Both the position numbers and the translations under genes were made by a program. 64,000 nt of DNA from positions 5,146,001-5,210,000 of the forward strand of contig OY970265.1 of assembly GCA_963715675.1 (NCBI GenBank), in the 5' to 3' direction. Source of the DNA: DASVWZ01 sp963715675 (GTDB lineage: Bacteria; Acidobacteriota; Terriglobia; Terriglobales; Acidobacteriaceae). A model generated the notes under the pieces. It had not been told where the DNA came from. It worked only from the letters and a program-made list of their open reading frames with translations, and searched no databases. Shown here piece after piece: positions 42,423-51,699 of this stretch. Numbering within the stretch: position 1 is the stretch's first letter; the number at the start of each line of letters is the position of its first letter.

Positions 42423-44225
42423 CTACGTCAGTGTGTACTTCCCCCGTTCAATCACTTTCTCTGCGATCTGCTGGCGCAACGCAATGGTGTTGAACGGCTC
42501 ATGCTTGGCCAGACGGCGCAAAATCGCCATCTGGGTGCGCAGCACGTCGCCCTCGGCTACGGCGGCAGCGATTTTCCGAGCCGCGGATTCAACCTTTTCT
42601 ATCGCCTGCGAGAGATACACGCGAGTCATGGCAACCGGCAGCGCGGCGGCGGATTCCCCCTGCCTTTCCGTGATCTTCTGCGCCCGCAGCACGGCGGATT
42701 CCATGGCGTAGGTCTCAATCACCATGTCAGCGATGGCGCCCATGATTTCCTGCTGGTTCTCAATCGCCTGCATATATTTCTGGGTGGCCGCCCCGGCGGC
42801 GAACAAGCCGAGCTTTTTGGCCTGCCCGACGAGTTTGCGCTCTTCGGCCAATGGGCCTTCAAACTCTTCGCCGGTGGACGGACCGGACAGTACTTCGTCC
42901 ATCAGCTTTTTGATGGCAGCCATGAGCGGCAACTGGCCGCTCATCGCGCGCTTCAGCAGGAACCCGGTGATGATGAGCCGGTTGATTTCATTGGTGCCTT
43001 CAAAGATGCGGTTGATGCGGGCGTCGCGGTAGGCGCGCTCCGCGGGATATTCCTCGACGAAGCCGTAGCCGCCGTAGATCTGCACCGTCTCGTCGACTAC
43101 GTAGTCAATCATTTCCGAGCCCCAGACTTTCAAAATGGAGCATTCGACCGCGTACTCTTCGATGGCTTTCAGTGTCCGCTTCGCCGCGTCAGGAGCCGAC
43201 TTGTCGACTTCATTCAACGCTCCATCCATCAATGCAACCGTGCGATAAACCAGCGATTCGCCAACGAAAAGAAGCGTCGCCATGTTGGCGATCTTTTCGC
43301 GCACCAGCCCGAAGTCGGCGATGACCTTCCCGAATGCCTTGCGCTGCTTGGCATATGCTACGGCGTTCTCCAGCGCCAGGCGGCCGCCGCCCACGCACAT
43401 GGCGCCGAGCTTGAAGCGGCCGACGTTGAGGATGTTGAACGCGATCACGTGCCCCTTGCCGATTTCGCCGAGCAGGTTCTCGACCGGGACCTTGCAGTCG
43501 TTCAGAATGATGGGGCAAGTCGACGATCCGCGAATGCCCATCTTGTGCTCTTCCGCGCCGACGGAAAATCCGGGGAACGTGCGTTCGACCAGGAAGGCGG
43601 TAAACTTCTCCCCGTTGACTTTGGCGAAGACGGTAAACAGGTCGGCGAAGCCGGCGTTTGTGATCCACATTTTCTCGCCATTCAGGAGGTAGTGCTTGCC
43701 GTCGGGCGAAAGCTCTGCTCGAGCGCGGCAATTGAGCGCGTCGGACCCGGAAGAAGCTTCCGAGAGCGCATAGGCGCCGACCATCTCCCCCGTAGCCAGC
43801 CGCGGCAGGTACTTGATCTTTTGTTCTTCGGTGCCGAAATAGACGGTGGGCAGGGTTCCAATCCCGGTGTGTCCACCCCAGGTGGTGGCGAAGCCCGCAT
43901 ACTTGGCGATGTGGTCGGCGATCACGGCGGCGGTGACCTTGTCCATGTCGAGGCCGCCGTAGGCCTCGGGAATTTCTACGGAGCTCAGCCCCAGCTCGCC
44001 GGCTTTTTTCAGCAGGTCGCGCGTGATGGAGAAATCCTTGTGCTCGATCTTCTCGATGTTCGGCACAATCTCGTTCAGCGCGAATTCTTCGGTGGTCTGA
44101 GCAATGAGGCGGTGCTGCTCGGTAAAATCTTCGGGCGTGAAAACTTCGTTGGGACGGCGTTCTTCGAGGAGAAAGCTGCCGCCAGAAATTTTACTGGCTG
44201 GAACTGTGGAGCTTGTGGCCATCAC
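42423..44225 (-). CDS. fadE: acyl-CoA dehydrogenase (FadE, long-chain type)
   Basis: 600 residues, the length of the Bacillus FadE/VLCAD-like form rather than the 380-residue short form. FAD- and substrate-binding segments: IPEAYGGLDMDKVTAAVIADHIAKYAG, YALSEASSGSDAL, GEKMWITNAGFADLFTVFAKV, and QIYGGYGFVEEYPAERAYRDARINRIFEGTNEINRL-type C-terminal end. The extra C-terminal domain (about 430-600) is helical. It forms trans-2-enoyl-CoA as the first beta-oxidation step. Third gene of the minus-strand fadN-fadA-fadE order. Confidence 0.95.
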   Translation of the reverse strand: MMATSSTVPASKISGGSFLLEERRPNEVFTPEDFTEQHRLIAQTTEEFALNEIVPNIEKIEHKDFSITRDLLKKAGELGLSSVEIPEAYGGLDMDKVTAAVIADHIAKYAGFATTWGGHTGIGTLPTVYFGTEEQKIKYLPRLATGEMVGAYALSEASSGSDALNCRARAELSPDGKHYLLNGEKMWITNAGFADLFTVFAKVNGEKFTAFLVERTFPGFSVGAEEHKMGIRGSSTCPIILNDCKVPVENLLGEIGKGHVIAFNILNVGRFKLGAMCVGGGRLALENAVAYAKQRKAFGKVIADFGLVREKIANMATLLFVGESLVYRTVALMDGALNEVDKSAPDAAKRTLKAIEEYAVECSILKVWGSEMIDYVVDETVQIYGGYGFVEEYPAERAYRDARINRIFEGTNEINRLIITGFLLKRAMSGQLPLMAAIKKLMDEVLSGPSTGEEFEGPLAEERKLVGQAKKLGLFAAGAATQKYMQAIENQQEIMGAIADMVIETYAMESAVLRAQKITERQGESAAALPVAMTRVYLSQAIEKVESAARKIAAAVAEGDVLRTQMAILRRLAKHEPFNTIALRQQIAEKVIERGKYTLT

Positions 44226-44239
44226 CTGATCCCTTCAAA

Positions 44240-44345
44240 AACAGAATTCCACCAAGGAGACACAGAGAACGTCTCTAATTCTATAGCTGGAAAGTCCACA
44301 AATCTCTGTGCCCCGGTGTCTCTGGGGTGAATTGAAGTGTCTGTC
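44240..44345. repeat. intergenic inverted low-complexity repeat (ACACAGAG type)
   Basis: Between fadA and fadE. CACCAAGGAGACACAGAGA near 44250 is loosely complementary to TCTCTGTGCCCCGGTGTCTC near 44305-44325. The ACCAAGGACACAGAG unit is, from memory, a dispersed repeat in several soil bacteria. Confidence 0.4.
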
Positions 44346-44383
44346 CTTTGGTGCCTTTCTGGGCATTTACGCGTAGTCGGAGG

Positions 44384-45562
44384 TTACGAAAGATTCTCGA
44401 AGATCCCCGCCGCTCCCATCCCTCCGCCCACGCACATCGTCACCATGCCGTAGCGCCCCTGGCGGCGCTTCAGTTCTCGGATGGCGGTCGCCGTCAGCTT
44501 CGCGCCAGTACAGCCCAGGGGATGTCCCAAGGCGATCGCGCCGCCGTTCGGGTTGACGCGCGCCGGGTCCAGACCCGCTTCTTTGATCACCGCCAGTGAC
44601 TGGGCGGCGAAGGCTTCGTTCAGTTCGATCACGTCAATGTCAGCGAGCTTCAGTCCCGCCAGCTTCAGCGCCTTTGGAATCGCAAATACCGGGCCCACGC
44701 CCATTTCTTCCGGTTTGTAGCCTGCCGTAGCGAAAGCAACATAGCGCGCCAGAGGCTTGATGCCGAGCGCTTTTGCGCGTTCAGCAGACATAACCACCGC
44801 CGCCGCCGCGCCGTCCGACATCTGAGAAGAATTCCCCGCGGTCACCGTGCCCTTGACGTGGAATGCAGGTTTCAACGAGAGCAGAGCTTCGAGGGAGGTG
44901 TCGGCGCGGGGTCCTTCGTCGATCTTGAACGCGATTTCGTGTTTCTTGGGTTTGGAGCCATTCGGAGTGGTGAAGATTACCGGGACCGGAACCGTTTCTT
45001 CGTCAAACCTTCCCGCCTGAATCGCCGCCAGCGCCTTCTGATGGCTGTGGTACGAGAATTCGTCAGCGTGCTCGCGCGTAATGCCGAAGCGCTGCGCGAC
45101 TCTCTCCGCCGTGAGCCCCATGGAGAGATACGCGTCTGGATAGTGATCGACCAGCCAAGGATTGGGCGAAATTTTGTGGCCGCCCATGGGGATCATCGAC
45201 ATGGACTCGGTCCCTCCCGCCACGATCGCTTCCGCCCCGCCGCTCATGATGCGCTCCGCCGCCATCGCGATTGCCTGCAGGCCGGAGGAGCAGAAGCGGT
45301 TGATGGTGAGCGCCGAAATCTCAACCGGCAGTCCGGCGCGCAGCGAGGCGATGCGCGCCACATTCATTCCTTGCTCGGCTTCGGGCATGGCACAGCCCAG
45401 GATGACGTCTTCGATCTCCTTGGGATCGAGCTGCGGCACGCGTGCCAGCGCGCCCTGGATGGCGACGGCCGCCAGTTCGTCAGGACGGGTCGCACGGAGC
45501 GTGCCTTTGAAGGCGCGTCCCACGGGCGTGCGAACAGAGGATGCAATGATGACTTCTTTCAT
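44384..45562 (-). CDS. fadA: acetyl-CoA C-acyltransferase (3-ketoacyl-CoA thiolase)
   Basis: 392 residues, the normal thiolase length. The acylated cysteine is in INRFCSSGLQAIAMAAERI, the GHP motif with His in GGAIALGHPLGCTGAKL, and the second cysteine in VTMCVGGGMGAAGIFENL. N-terminus EVIIASSVRTPVGRAFKG. It cleaves 3-ketoacyl-CoA to acetyl-CoA and shortened acyl-CoA. It lies 108 nt after fadN and 158 nt before fadE on the minus strand, the same order as the Bacillus subtilis fadNAE operon. Confidence 0.96.
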   Translation of the reverse strand: MKEVIIASSVRTPVGRAFKGTLRATRPDELAAVAIQGALARVPQLDPKEIEDVILGCAMPEAEQGMNVARIASLRAGLPVEISALTINRFCSSGLQAIAMAAERIMSGGAEAIVAGGTESMSMIPMGGHKISPNPWLVDHYPDAYLSMGLTAERVAQRFGITREHADEFSYHSHQKALAAIQAGRFDEETVPVPVIFTTPNGSKPKKHEIAFKIDEGPRADTSLEALLSLKPAFHVKGTVTAGNSSQMSDGAAAAVVMSAERAKALGIKPLARYVAFATAGYKPEEMGVGPVFAIPKALKLAGLKLADIDVIELNEAFAAQSLAVIKEAGLDPARVNPNGGAIALGHPLGCTGAKLTATAIRELKRRQGRYGMVTMCVGGGMGAAGIFENLS

Positions 45563-45670
45563 AAATTTCCTCGGTTATTCGATGTTTGTCGTTCCGTCTG
45601 AGGTTCACGCTTGCCCGGCGATAGACCTTCGCGAGAAGTCCTTTTCCGGCACCTCATGGGACTCATGCTT

Positions 45671-48097
45671 TCAATTCCTCAGCGTCTTCCCGGTCTTCAG
45701 GGTGTACTGAATCCGTTCCTGAGTCTTCTTCTCGCCGCACAGCGATTTGAACCCTTCGCGCTCTAGATCCAAGATGTACTGCTCGCTAACGGGCGTGCCT
45801 GGAGTCACGTGGCCTCCGCACAACACCTCGGCGATCTTTGTCCCCAGCTTCACTTCGTGGTTGGTGATGAAATCTCCCTGGCGCATCAGGTGGACGCCCA
45901 TTTTGAGCGTGGCCAGAAGACTTTCGCCGGGCGCGGGAATGTCGGTGCGTGGAATGGGCGGTTCATATCCGGCGCGCACCAGTTCAAGGGCGCGGGTTTT
46001 GGCGTCGGTGAGCAATCGCTCACGGTTCATGGTGATGTGGTCCGACGCGGAAAGAAAACCGAAGGCGCGGGCTTCGTGTGCCGAGGTGGCCACTTTGGCG
46101 GTGGCGATAGTTTCAAATGCCCGCTTCATCGCTTCCATCATCTCGACGGAACCGGCGAGCGTATCTTTAGCACCGCCGCCGCGCGCGGCCGCAGCGCCAT
46201 CCACGGCGCGCAGCAGCATCTCCTTGCAGCCGCCCCCACCGGGCAGCAGGCCGACGCCAACTTCCACCAAGCCGGTGTACAACTCGGCGTGAGGCTGTCG
46301 CGCGGCTGCGTGCAGCGACATTTCACATCCTCCGCCCAGGGTGAGGCCGAAAGGCGCAATCACCACCGGCCGGGGGGAAAATTTGATGGCCTGGGTCATG
46401 CCCTGGAACTGGCGGATCACCAGGTCGACATCGTCCCACTCTTCCTCCTGCACGGCCATCAGCAGCAGCATGAGATTGGCGCCGACAGAAAAGTTGGGGG
46501 CGTCGTTGGTGATGACGAACGCCTCGAAGCTGTCGCCGGGTCCGCCGGGCTTCAGGGTTTGCGAGATCAGAGAAAGGATGTCGGCGCCGAGCGAGTTCAT
46601 CTTGGAGTGGAACTCGATGCAGGCCACGCCGTCCCCAAGATCGACCAGCGAAGCCCCGGAATTCTTCTTCACGACGCCATTCGATTTTTTGGCAACCGCC
46701 ACAGACCAGACGCCGCCGGGAACCTTGACGGGTTGCCAGTTGGCGGTTGCCAGGTCCCAGTGCTTCCGTCCGGAAGCGGTCTTGGGATCATCTTCGTACC
46801 AGGACTTCTTGCCGGCAGCGAGCAGTTTTTCCACGTTGGCCGCGACTGGACGGTTTTCTTGCTTCATGCGCTCGACGGTGGCTTCCACACCGCCCGCGTC
46901 CCACAACTCAAACGGGCCCAGTTCCCAGTTGAAGCCCAGGCGCATGGCGCGGTCGATTTCGACGACCGAGTCAGAAATCTCGGGAATGCGGTTGGCGGAA
47001 TACGTCCAAAGATCACTCAATGCCGCCCACAGAAATGCGCCCGCCTTGTCCCCTTTTGGTGTTCCACTTCCGAGCAACATGCGGATGCGGGGGCCGATTT
47101 CCTCGACACTTTTGGCCATATCGAGGGCGGGGAACTTGGGTTTATGGCGAGGATGATATTCCAGCGTCTTCCAGTCGAGCGCAAGGCGTTCGTCTTCTTT
47201 GCCGTGGCTGCCTTTGATTTTCTTGTAGAAACCGCCGTGAGTTTTGTCGCCGAGCCATTTTCGTTCGAGCATCCGGCGGAAAAAGTCCGGCAGCTTGAGG
47301 TCCCTGCGCTCGTCATGGCCATGGTGCGTCATATTGCCGACGACGTGTCCGAGAATGTCGAGGCCGACCAGGTCAATCGTGCGGAACGTGGCCGAGCGCG
47401 GCCAGCCGACAGCCTGGCCGGTGAGCGCATCGACCTCTTCGATGGTGAGACCCATCTCCTGCATCAAGCGGATGACGTTGAGAACAGAAAACGTGCCGAT
47501 GCGGTTGCCGATGAAGTTGGGCGTGTCCTTCGCCATGACCACGCCTTTTCCAAGATGCATATCGCAGAACTGCGAGACGGCTTCGAGGAGAGCGGGGTCG
47601 GCGTCCCGTGTGGGAATCAACTCCAGAAGGCGCATATAGCGCGGCGGATTGAAAAAATGCGTGCCAAACCAGGAGCGCCGGAAATCGTCAGAGAAACCTT
47701 CGGCGATTTTGGCCACGGGCAGACCGCTGGTGTTGGTGGTGATGATCGTGCCCGGCTTGCGTACCGCCTCCACTTTCTTCAGCAGGGTGCGCTTGATGTC
47801 GAGATTCTCGACGACCGCTTCGATGATCCAGTCGACGGTGGCGAGCTTGCCGAGATCATCGTCGAAGTTGCCGATGGTGACCAGGCGCGCCAGCGAGGCG
47901 TCCATAAACGCGGCAGGCTTCGCCTTCTTTGCGGCTTCCAGACCGGCGGCAGCAATCTTGTTTCGCCCAGGGGCGTCGGCATCCGGCGGAACGATGTCGA
48001 ACAGATAACTTGGGATGCCGGCGTTGGCAAAATGGGCAGCGATGCGGGCGCCCATGGTCCCGGTCCCCAGAATGGCAACTTTATGAATGCGTTTCAT
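45671..48097 (-). CDS. fadN: 3-hydroxyacyl-CoA dehydrogenase / enoyl-CoA hydratase fusion
   Basis: 808 residues from ATG 48097 (GGAG lies about 10 nt upstream; another ATG at 48112 is in frame). The N-terminal NAD Rossmann motif is VAILGTGTMGARIAAHFANAG. The dehydrogenase core follows (WFGTHFFNPPRYMRLLELI). The second half is a crotonase-fold hydratase (IEFHSKMNSLGADI, LGGGCEMSLHAAARQ, GLLPGGGGCKEML). This dehydrogenase-first domain order is FadN-like, opposite to FadB. It catalyses the two middle beta-oxidation steps. First gene of the fad operon. Confidence 0.94.
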   Translation of the reverse strand: MKRIHKVAILGTGTMGARIAAHFANAGIPSYLFDIVPPDADAPGRNKIAAAGLEAAKKAKPAAFMDASLARLVTIGNFDDDLGKLATVDWIIEAVVENLDIKRTLLKKVEAVRKPGTIITTNTSGLPVAKIAEGFSDDFRRSWFGTHFFNPPRYMRLLELIPTRDADPALLEAVSQFCDMHLGKGVVMAKDTPNFIGNRIGTFSVLNVIRLMQEMGLTIEEVDALTGQAVGWPRSATFRTIDLVGLDILGHVVGNMTHHGHDERRDLKLPDFFRRMLERKWLGDKTHGGFYKKIKGSHGKEDERLALDWKTLEYHPRHKPKFPALDMAKSVEEIGPRIRMLLGSGTPKGDKAGAFLWAALSDLWTYSANRIPEISDSVVEIDRAMRLGFNWELGPFELWDAGGVEATVERMKQENRPVAANVEKLLAAGKKSWYEDDPKTASGRKHWDLATANWQPVKVPGGVWSVAVAKKSNGVVKKNSGASLVDLGDGVACIEFHSKMNSLGADILSLISQTLKPGGPGDSFEAFVITNDAPNFSVGANLMLLLMAVQEEEWDDVDLVIRQFQGMTQAIKFSPRPVVIAPFGLTLGGGCEMSLHAAARQPHAELYTGLVEVGVGLLPGGGGCKEMLLRAVDGAAAARGGGAKDTLAGSVEMMEAMKRAFETIATAKVATSAHEARAFGFLSASDHITMNRERLLTDAKTRALELVRAGYEPPIPRTDIPAPGESLLATLKMGVHLMRQGDFITNHEVKLGTKIAEVLCGGHVTPGTPVSEQYILDLEREGFKSLCGEKKTQERIQYTLKTGKTLRN

Positions 48098-48370
48098 TCG
48101 TGATAGCTCCATTACGCACGGGATGCTGCGAGACAGTCCCGGCTGTGCCCTTCCATGTTTTCGTGCAGCCTGTCAAGAAAAGTTTATCTACTGCCCAGTG
48201 ATCTTTGCCAGTACTGGTCACACCCATGTGTGAGCAACGGCAAAAAAAAGAGCGGGTCTTCTCAAGCGGCGCAAGGTGTGCGGAGCGGCCGGATGAACAA
48301 CCCGGTCCGGCGTCATGGCCGCAACCGCTGCCTCGAAGAGTGGCCGACAGGAACGCCCCAGAAACAACAC

Positions 48371-48418
48371 GGGCGCATGTCGTATAGATGTGGGGTGAGG
48401 ATGGCACGACATGCGCCC
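48371..48418 (-). promoter_or_regulatory. 13-bp inverted repeat at the start of the fad leader
   Basis: GGGCGCATGTCGT (48371-48383) and ACGACATGCGCCC (48406-48418) are perfect complements with a 22-nt loop. It begins about 9 nt after the predicted start site of the fad transcript, so it would form a 5' hairpin in the RNA, or an operator in DNA. No T-run follows it. Confidence 0.6.
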
Positions 48419-48433
48419 TATTAAGTTGATACC

Positions 48434-48462
48434 AGATTAGATTTCCCAGGTCCGGATGTCAA
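48434..48462 (-). promoter_or_regulatory. predicted sigma-70 promoter of the fadNAE operon
   Basis: On the minus strand TTGACA (48462-48457), a 17-nt spacer and TAATCT (48439-48434). The predicted start is near 48427, leaving a leader of about 330 nt before fadN. No convincing leader ORF is seen within it. The surrounding 48425-48540 region is AT-rich compared with its neighbours. Confidence 0.65.
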
Positions 48463-48542
48463 GATAAATCTTTTAGAGTCAGATGTTTACATAGATTTCA
48501 GAATCACAAGAGCAAGTAATTTGCAGTGACGTAGATCACCTA

Positions 48543-49073
48543 TCAACGTGACAAGCCGGAAGGTGGCTCCGACCCCTTTTGTCCCAGCGGCTCTTCCCGC
48601 AGATAGGTCTGGGCGCGGCGAACCACATCTTTCTCTCCACGATAGGCAAGCTTGCCGACGGAGTCTTCCAACGGAATCCAGAATGCGCGTTTGACCTCGA
48701 TGCGCATGGCGGGGGCGATTTCGTCGATCTGCCCGGATTCATAGCGCAGCAAATAGAAACTGACAATCTTGAAGACCCTCTCCTGGTTTCCCCAGGTACG
48801 CACGTATGCATATTTGATATCGGCAAGCTTGGTGATGAGGCGAGCCACGACACCCGTCTCTTCGAGAACTTCGCGGAGGGCGGTCTGCTCCGGGGTTTCT
48901 CCCGGATCGACCAAGCCCTTGGGCAGCGCGAGCAACGCTTTCTTCGGGATCTTCTTCCGGGAAGTGACGGCAGATGCAGCAGGGGACTCTTTTTGCGGCT
49001 CGATGACCGCAATCTCCCACGCCTCCGCAACCCGACGGATCACCACGCCGCCCGCCGAGATCTCCCGTGCCAT
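48543..49073 (-). CDS. Nudix hydrolase
   Basis: 176 residues with a complete Nudix box: GLVDPGETPEQTALREVLEETGVVARL (G-x5-E-x7-REVLEETG pattern). N-terminus MAREISAGGVVIRRV is typical of ADP-ribose/diadenosine polyphosphate-type members. An internal Ser/Lys-rich insert (KESPAASAVTSRKKIPKKALL) precedes the box. It hydrolyses a nucleoside diphosphate linked to X; substrate not assignable. It lies upstream of the fad promoter in the same direction but is probably separately transcribed. Confidence 0.93.
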   Translation of the reverse strand: MAREISAGGVVIRRVAEAWEIAVIEPQKESPAASAVTSRKKIPKKALLALPKGLVDPGETPEQTALREVLEETGVVARLITKLADIKYAYVRTWGNQERVFKIVSFYLLRYESGQIDEIAPAMRIEVKRAFWIPLEDSVGKLAYRGEKDVVRRAQTYLREEPLGQKGSEPPSGLSR

Positions 49074-49209
49074 GTTCCTAAACTATCACGCAAATGGGTG
49101 GGGGTTGTGGCCGGATATGCACTGAAGATTCCCAAAGCCCGATGCCCAGGCTGTCAGGCCGCGGATCGAGGTTTGCGGGGACTCGGAACGGTCAGGCTGA
49201 GGTCTTCCC

Positions 49210-50268
49210 TTACTTCATGACTCCGCGCTGAGCCACTCCGATGTTGTCGCGGGTGCTGTTCTTCACCATGTACATCATGCCGTCGGCCTGGCGGATGATG
49301 TCGTGGGGCGTCTTGGCGTCGTGCGGATAGGTGGCGATTCCGATGGAGGCGCGCACGTTCAGATTCAGGCCCTCCTGGCGGCAGAACAAGCTGGTGCGCA
49401 GGCTGTCGCGTAAGCGCTTGGCAACCACCAGGGCGGAATCTTTTCCGGTTTGCGGGAGCAGGACCACAAACTCGTCGCCGCCATACCGGAACGCGAAATC
49501 AATCAGGCGAAGCTGAGCTTTGATGAGGTATCCGATCTCGGCCAGCAGCTTGCTGCCGATCAGATGCCCGTGAGTGTCATTGACCTGCTTGAAGTAGTCG
49601 AGGTCGATGAACAGAACGGTGAACTCGTAGCCAAAGCGGGCGGAACGGTAGACCTCGGTTTCCAGCGTCTTGTACAGATGGCGGGCATTGTAGAGGCCGG
49701 TGCAGTCGTCCGTGATCGTGAGTTCCTGAATCTTCTCCACCGCCCGGGCATTCTCAATCGCAATGGCGGCGTAGTCGCACAGCGCTTGCAGAAAAAACAC
49801 GCCCTGCTGCCCGAAGTGTTCCATGTCTACATTGACCAGTTGAATGACGCCCAGCACGCGCAAGCGGGATTGCAGAGGGAAGCAGATGATGGAGCGGGTT
49901 TCCCACTGGGTCATTTCGTCGATGCGGCTGGCGAAACGCGGGTCCGCATAAACGTCCGGCACAATCAGTTTTTCGCCGTGCTTGGCGACATGACCGGCGA
50001 TGCCTTCCCCGATCTTCAGACGAACATCCTTCAATGCCTCGGAAGCGCTTCCCACGGCGATGGCAAAATAAAGGTCGTTGTGTTCCTCGTCCACCATCAG
50101 CAGAGACCAGGTGTCGGGACGGAAGTACTCCGCCACTTTCTCCATGATGGTTTGCAGAATGGAATCCAGGTCCAAGGACGAGGTCAGGGCCTTGGCAACG
50201 TCATGGAAAATCGCGAGTTCTTGGGTCAGCCGGCTGCGATCGGCGGGTACAGTCTTGCTCATGAACAT
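49210..50268 (-). CDS. GAF-GGDEF diguanylate cyclase
   Basis: About 352 residues. Residues 15-170 form a GAF sensor (ALTSSLDLDSILQTIMEKVAEYFRPDTWSLLMVDEE, then IAGHVAKHGEKLIVPDVY). The GGDEF domain has the intact active site FRYGGDEFVVLLP, and RLID five residues before it is an inhibitory I-site, so product feedback by c-di-GMP is expected. No membrane segment, so it is cytosolic. Start: ATG 50268 or 50262; the ORF extends to 50277. Makes cyclic di-GMP. A PilZ-like gene is at 27.0 kb. Confidence 0.92.
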   Translation of the reverse strand: MFMSKTVPADRSRLTQELAIFHDVAKALTSSLDLDSILQTIMEKVAEYFRPDTWSLLMVDEEHNDLYFAIAVGSASEALKDVRLKIGEGIAGHVAKHGEKLIVPDVYADPRFASRIDEMTQWETRSIICFPLQSRLRVLGVIQLVNVDMEHFGQQGVFFLQALCDYAAIAIENARAVEKIQELTITDDCTGLYNARHLYKTLETEVYRSARFGYEFTVLFIDLDYFKQVNDTHGHLIGSKLLAEIGYLIKAQLRLIDFAFRYGGDEFVVLLPQTGKDSALVVAKRLRDSLRTSLFCRQEGLNLNVRASIGIATYPHDAKTPHDIIRQADGMMYMVKNSTRDNIGVAQRGVMK

Positions 50269-50508
50269 CAACCCCAAAAGTTCTTCCGGAGTCTTAAAAT
50301 TATACGGCCTTTGCGTCCAGGGATCACCAAACCTTGGTAACCCGAACCCGGCAAGGCACGTGTTTTTGCGGAGATTGGGGGAATCCAGTGTTTACGCCGG
50401 AGTTGGTCGCTGCATGAAATATTTCATCGCCGGGCAGTGACTGCATGCCATATATTTGATGGGAACGGCTAGCCTGTACAGATTCCATGGGGCTGGAGGG
50501 CCCGTCGA

Positions 50509-51390
50509 ATGGCATCGTTGGGCGCGGAACTGAAGCAAGCGCGCGAGCAACGCGGCGTCACCCTGGAGGAACTGTCTCAGTCCACCAAGATCGGCACCCG
50601 CCTGCTGCGCGCTCTCGAACAAGACCACTACGATCAGTTGCCCGGCGGAATTTTCACCAAGGGATTCATCCGCGCCTACGCGCGGGCGGTGGGAGTCGAC
50701 GATGAGAAGGCGATTGCCGACTATCTCGCGGCCACCGAGCCCAGCCAACCCGAACCTCAAAATGACAACGAGATCCTGAATCGCGTTGTGGAACTCCGCG
50801 AACGGAGCGCCGCTGCGGATCTTCCGTGGGGATGGTTCGCCCTTGTGCTGGTGGCGGTTGCCGTGGGCTTGGCCGCCTGGGGATTTTATTCGCGGCAATC
50901 TCACAAAACGAGCCGTCCGCCGCGCGATGCCGTTGCCGGCCTCTCCGCGCCGCAGGCGATCCTGCCCGAGCCTCAGCCCCCTGTAAGCCAGGCGGTGTCC
51001 GGCGCATCAGAAACGAACCATCCTCCTGTCGCCGCAAAGAAGGAAGGTCGTCCCGAACCGGTAGGAACTGCGACTGCTTCGATCGCCCCGGAGGCCACCG
51101 CTGCTGCGGGCCCTTACTTCAGCGTTCGCGTGAACGTGCGTGAGGACTCGTGGCTCTCGATCAGTTCCGATGGAAAAACCGTGTTGCAGGGGACTTTTGT
51201 TGCTCCCGCACTGAAATCCGTGAGAGCCCATAGTCAGATCGTGGTAAAGGCGGGCAATGTCGGTGGGCTGGATTTTGCCTTCAACGGCAAGCCCCTGCCG
51301 CCTCAGGGAGCCGCAGGAGAGCTCAAGTCGCTGGTCTTTGGCACGGAGGGGCTGGAAGTGACGGAGGCAACCCCAGCGCCGCAGCCGTAG
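50509..51390 (+). CDS. RodZ-like cytoskeleton protein (HTH-TM-DUF4115)
   Basis: 293 residues. An N-terminal helix-turn-helix (LGAELKQAREQRGVTLEELSQSTKI, then GGIFTKGFIRAYARAVGVD) is followed by one membrane helix (GWFALVLVAVAVGLAAWGFY, about residues 106-125). A Pro/Ala linker leads to a C-terminal DUF4115-like beta domain (VNVREDSWLSISSDGKTVLQGTF, then GNVGGLDFAFNGKPLP). This is the RodZ layout, which links MreB filaments to the cell-wall machinery. There is no shape gene (mreB) nearby. Confidence 0.9.
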   Translation: MASLGAELKQAREQRGVTLEELSQSTKIGTRLLRALEQDHYDQLPGGIFTKGFIRAYARAVGVDDEKAIADYLAATEPSQPEPQNDNEILNRVVELRERSAAADLPWGWFALVLVAVAVGLAAWGFYSRQSHKTSRPPRDAVAGLSAPQAILPEPQPPVSQAVSGASETNHPPVAAKKEGRPEPVGTATASIAPEATAAAGPYFSVRVNVREDSWLSISSDGKTVLQGTFVAPALKSVRAHSQIVVKAGNVGGLDFAFNGKPLPPQGAAGELKSLVFGTEGLEVTEATPAPQP

Positions 51391-51580
51391 CCAAGAACCA
51401 GGCTGCATACGAAGCCACTAGGCCGCGTCGACAGGTTGCTCCATTTACTCGGCGCAGTCCAGCCGAGTGAGGGATCTCGCGACAGTGCCTGTACCCTCGC
51501 CCGTCTAATCCCGCGCCAAACCCGTCCAACTCCCGCCCATCTCCATTCACTGACGGAACTGACCTCCACGAGTAAAGCCG

Positions 51581-51609
51581 TTGCGTGGCCCCGCCTTCTC
51601 TGGTAATTT
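51581..51609 (+). promoter_or_regulatory. predicted sigma-70 promoter of metK
   Basis: TTGCGT (51581-51586), a 17-nt spacer and TAATTT (51604-51609). The leader would be about 84 nt. No SAM riboswitch fold is apparent to me in it. The remaining spacer from 51391 holds no gene. Confidence 0.5.
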
Positions 51610-51699
51610 TATTAAGACCGCAAACAACTCATTGTGCACGCTGTAATCTGGATTTGCCCCGCCCGGTTTGCAGTCTAGTTCTCTGAAGGAGAGACTTCA

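Noticed and set aside
42501..44330. 609-residue plus-strand ORF
   Set aside because: Complementary to the acyl-CoA dehydrogenase gene, which has full family motifs; composition is low in hydrophobic structure.
45809..48103. 764-residue plus-strand ORF
   Set aside because: Mirror of the fadN gene on the opposite strand. No recognisable domain.
48081..48412. Two minus-strand ORFs in the fad leader (108 and 64 residues)
   Set aside because: No protein-like composition or start signals, and they overlap the 5' hairpin. Treated as non-coding leader.
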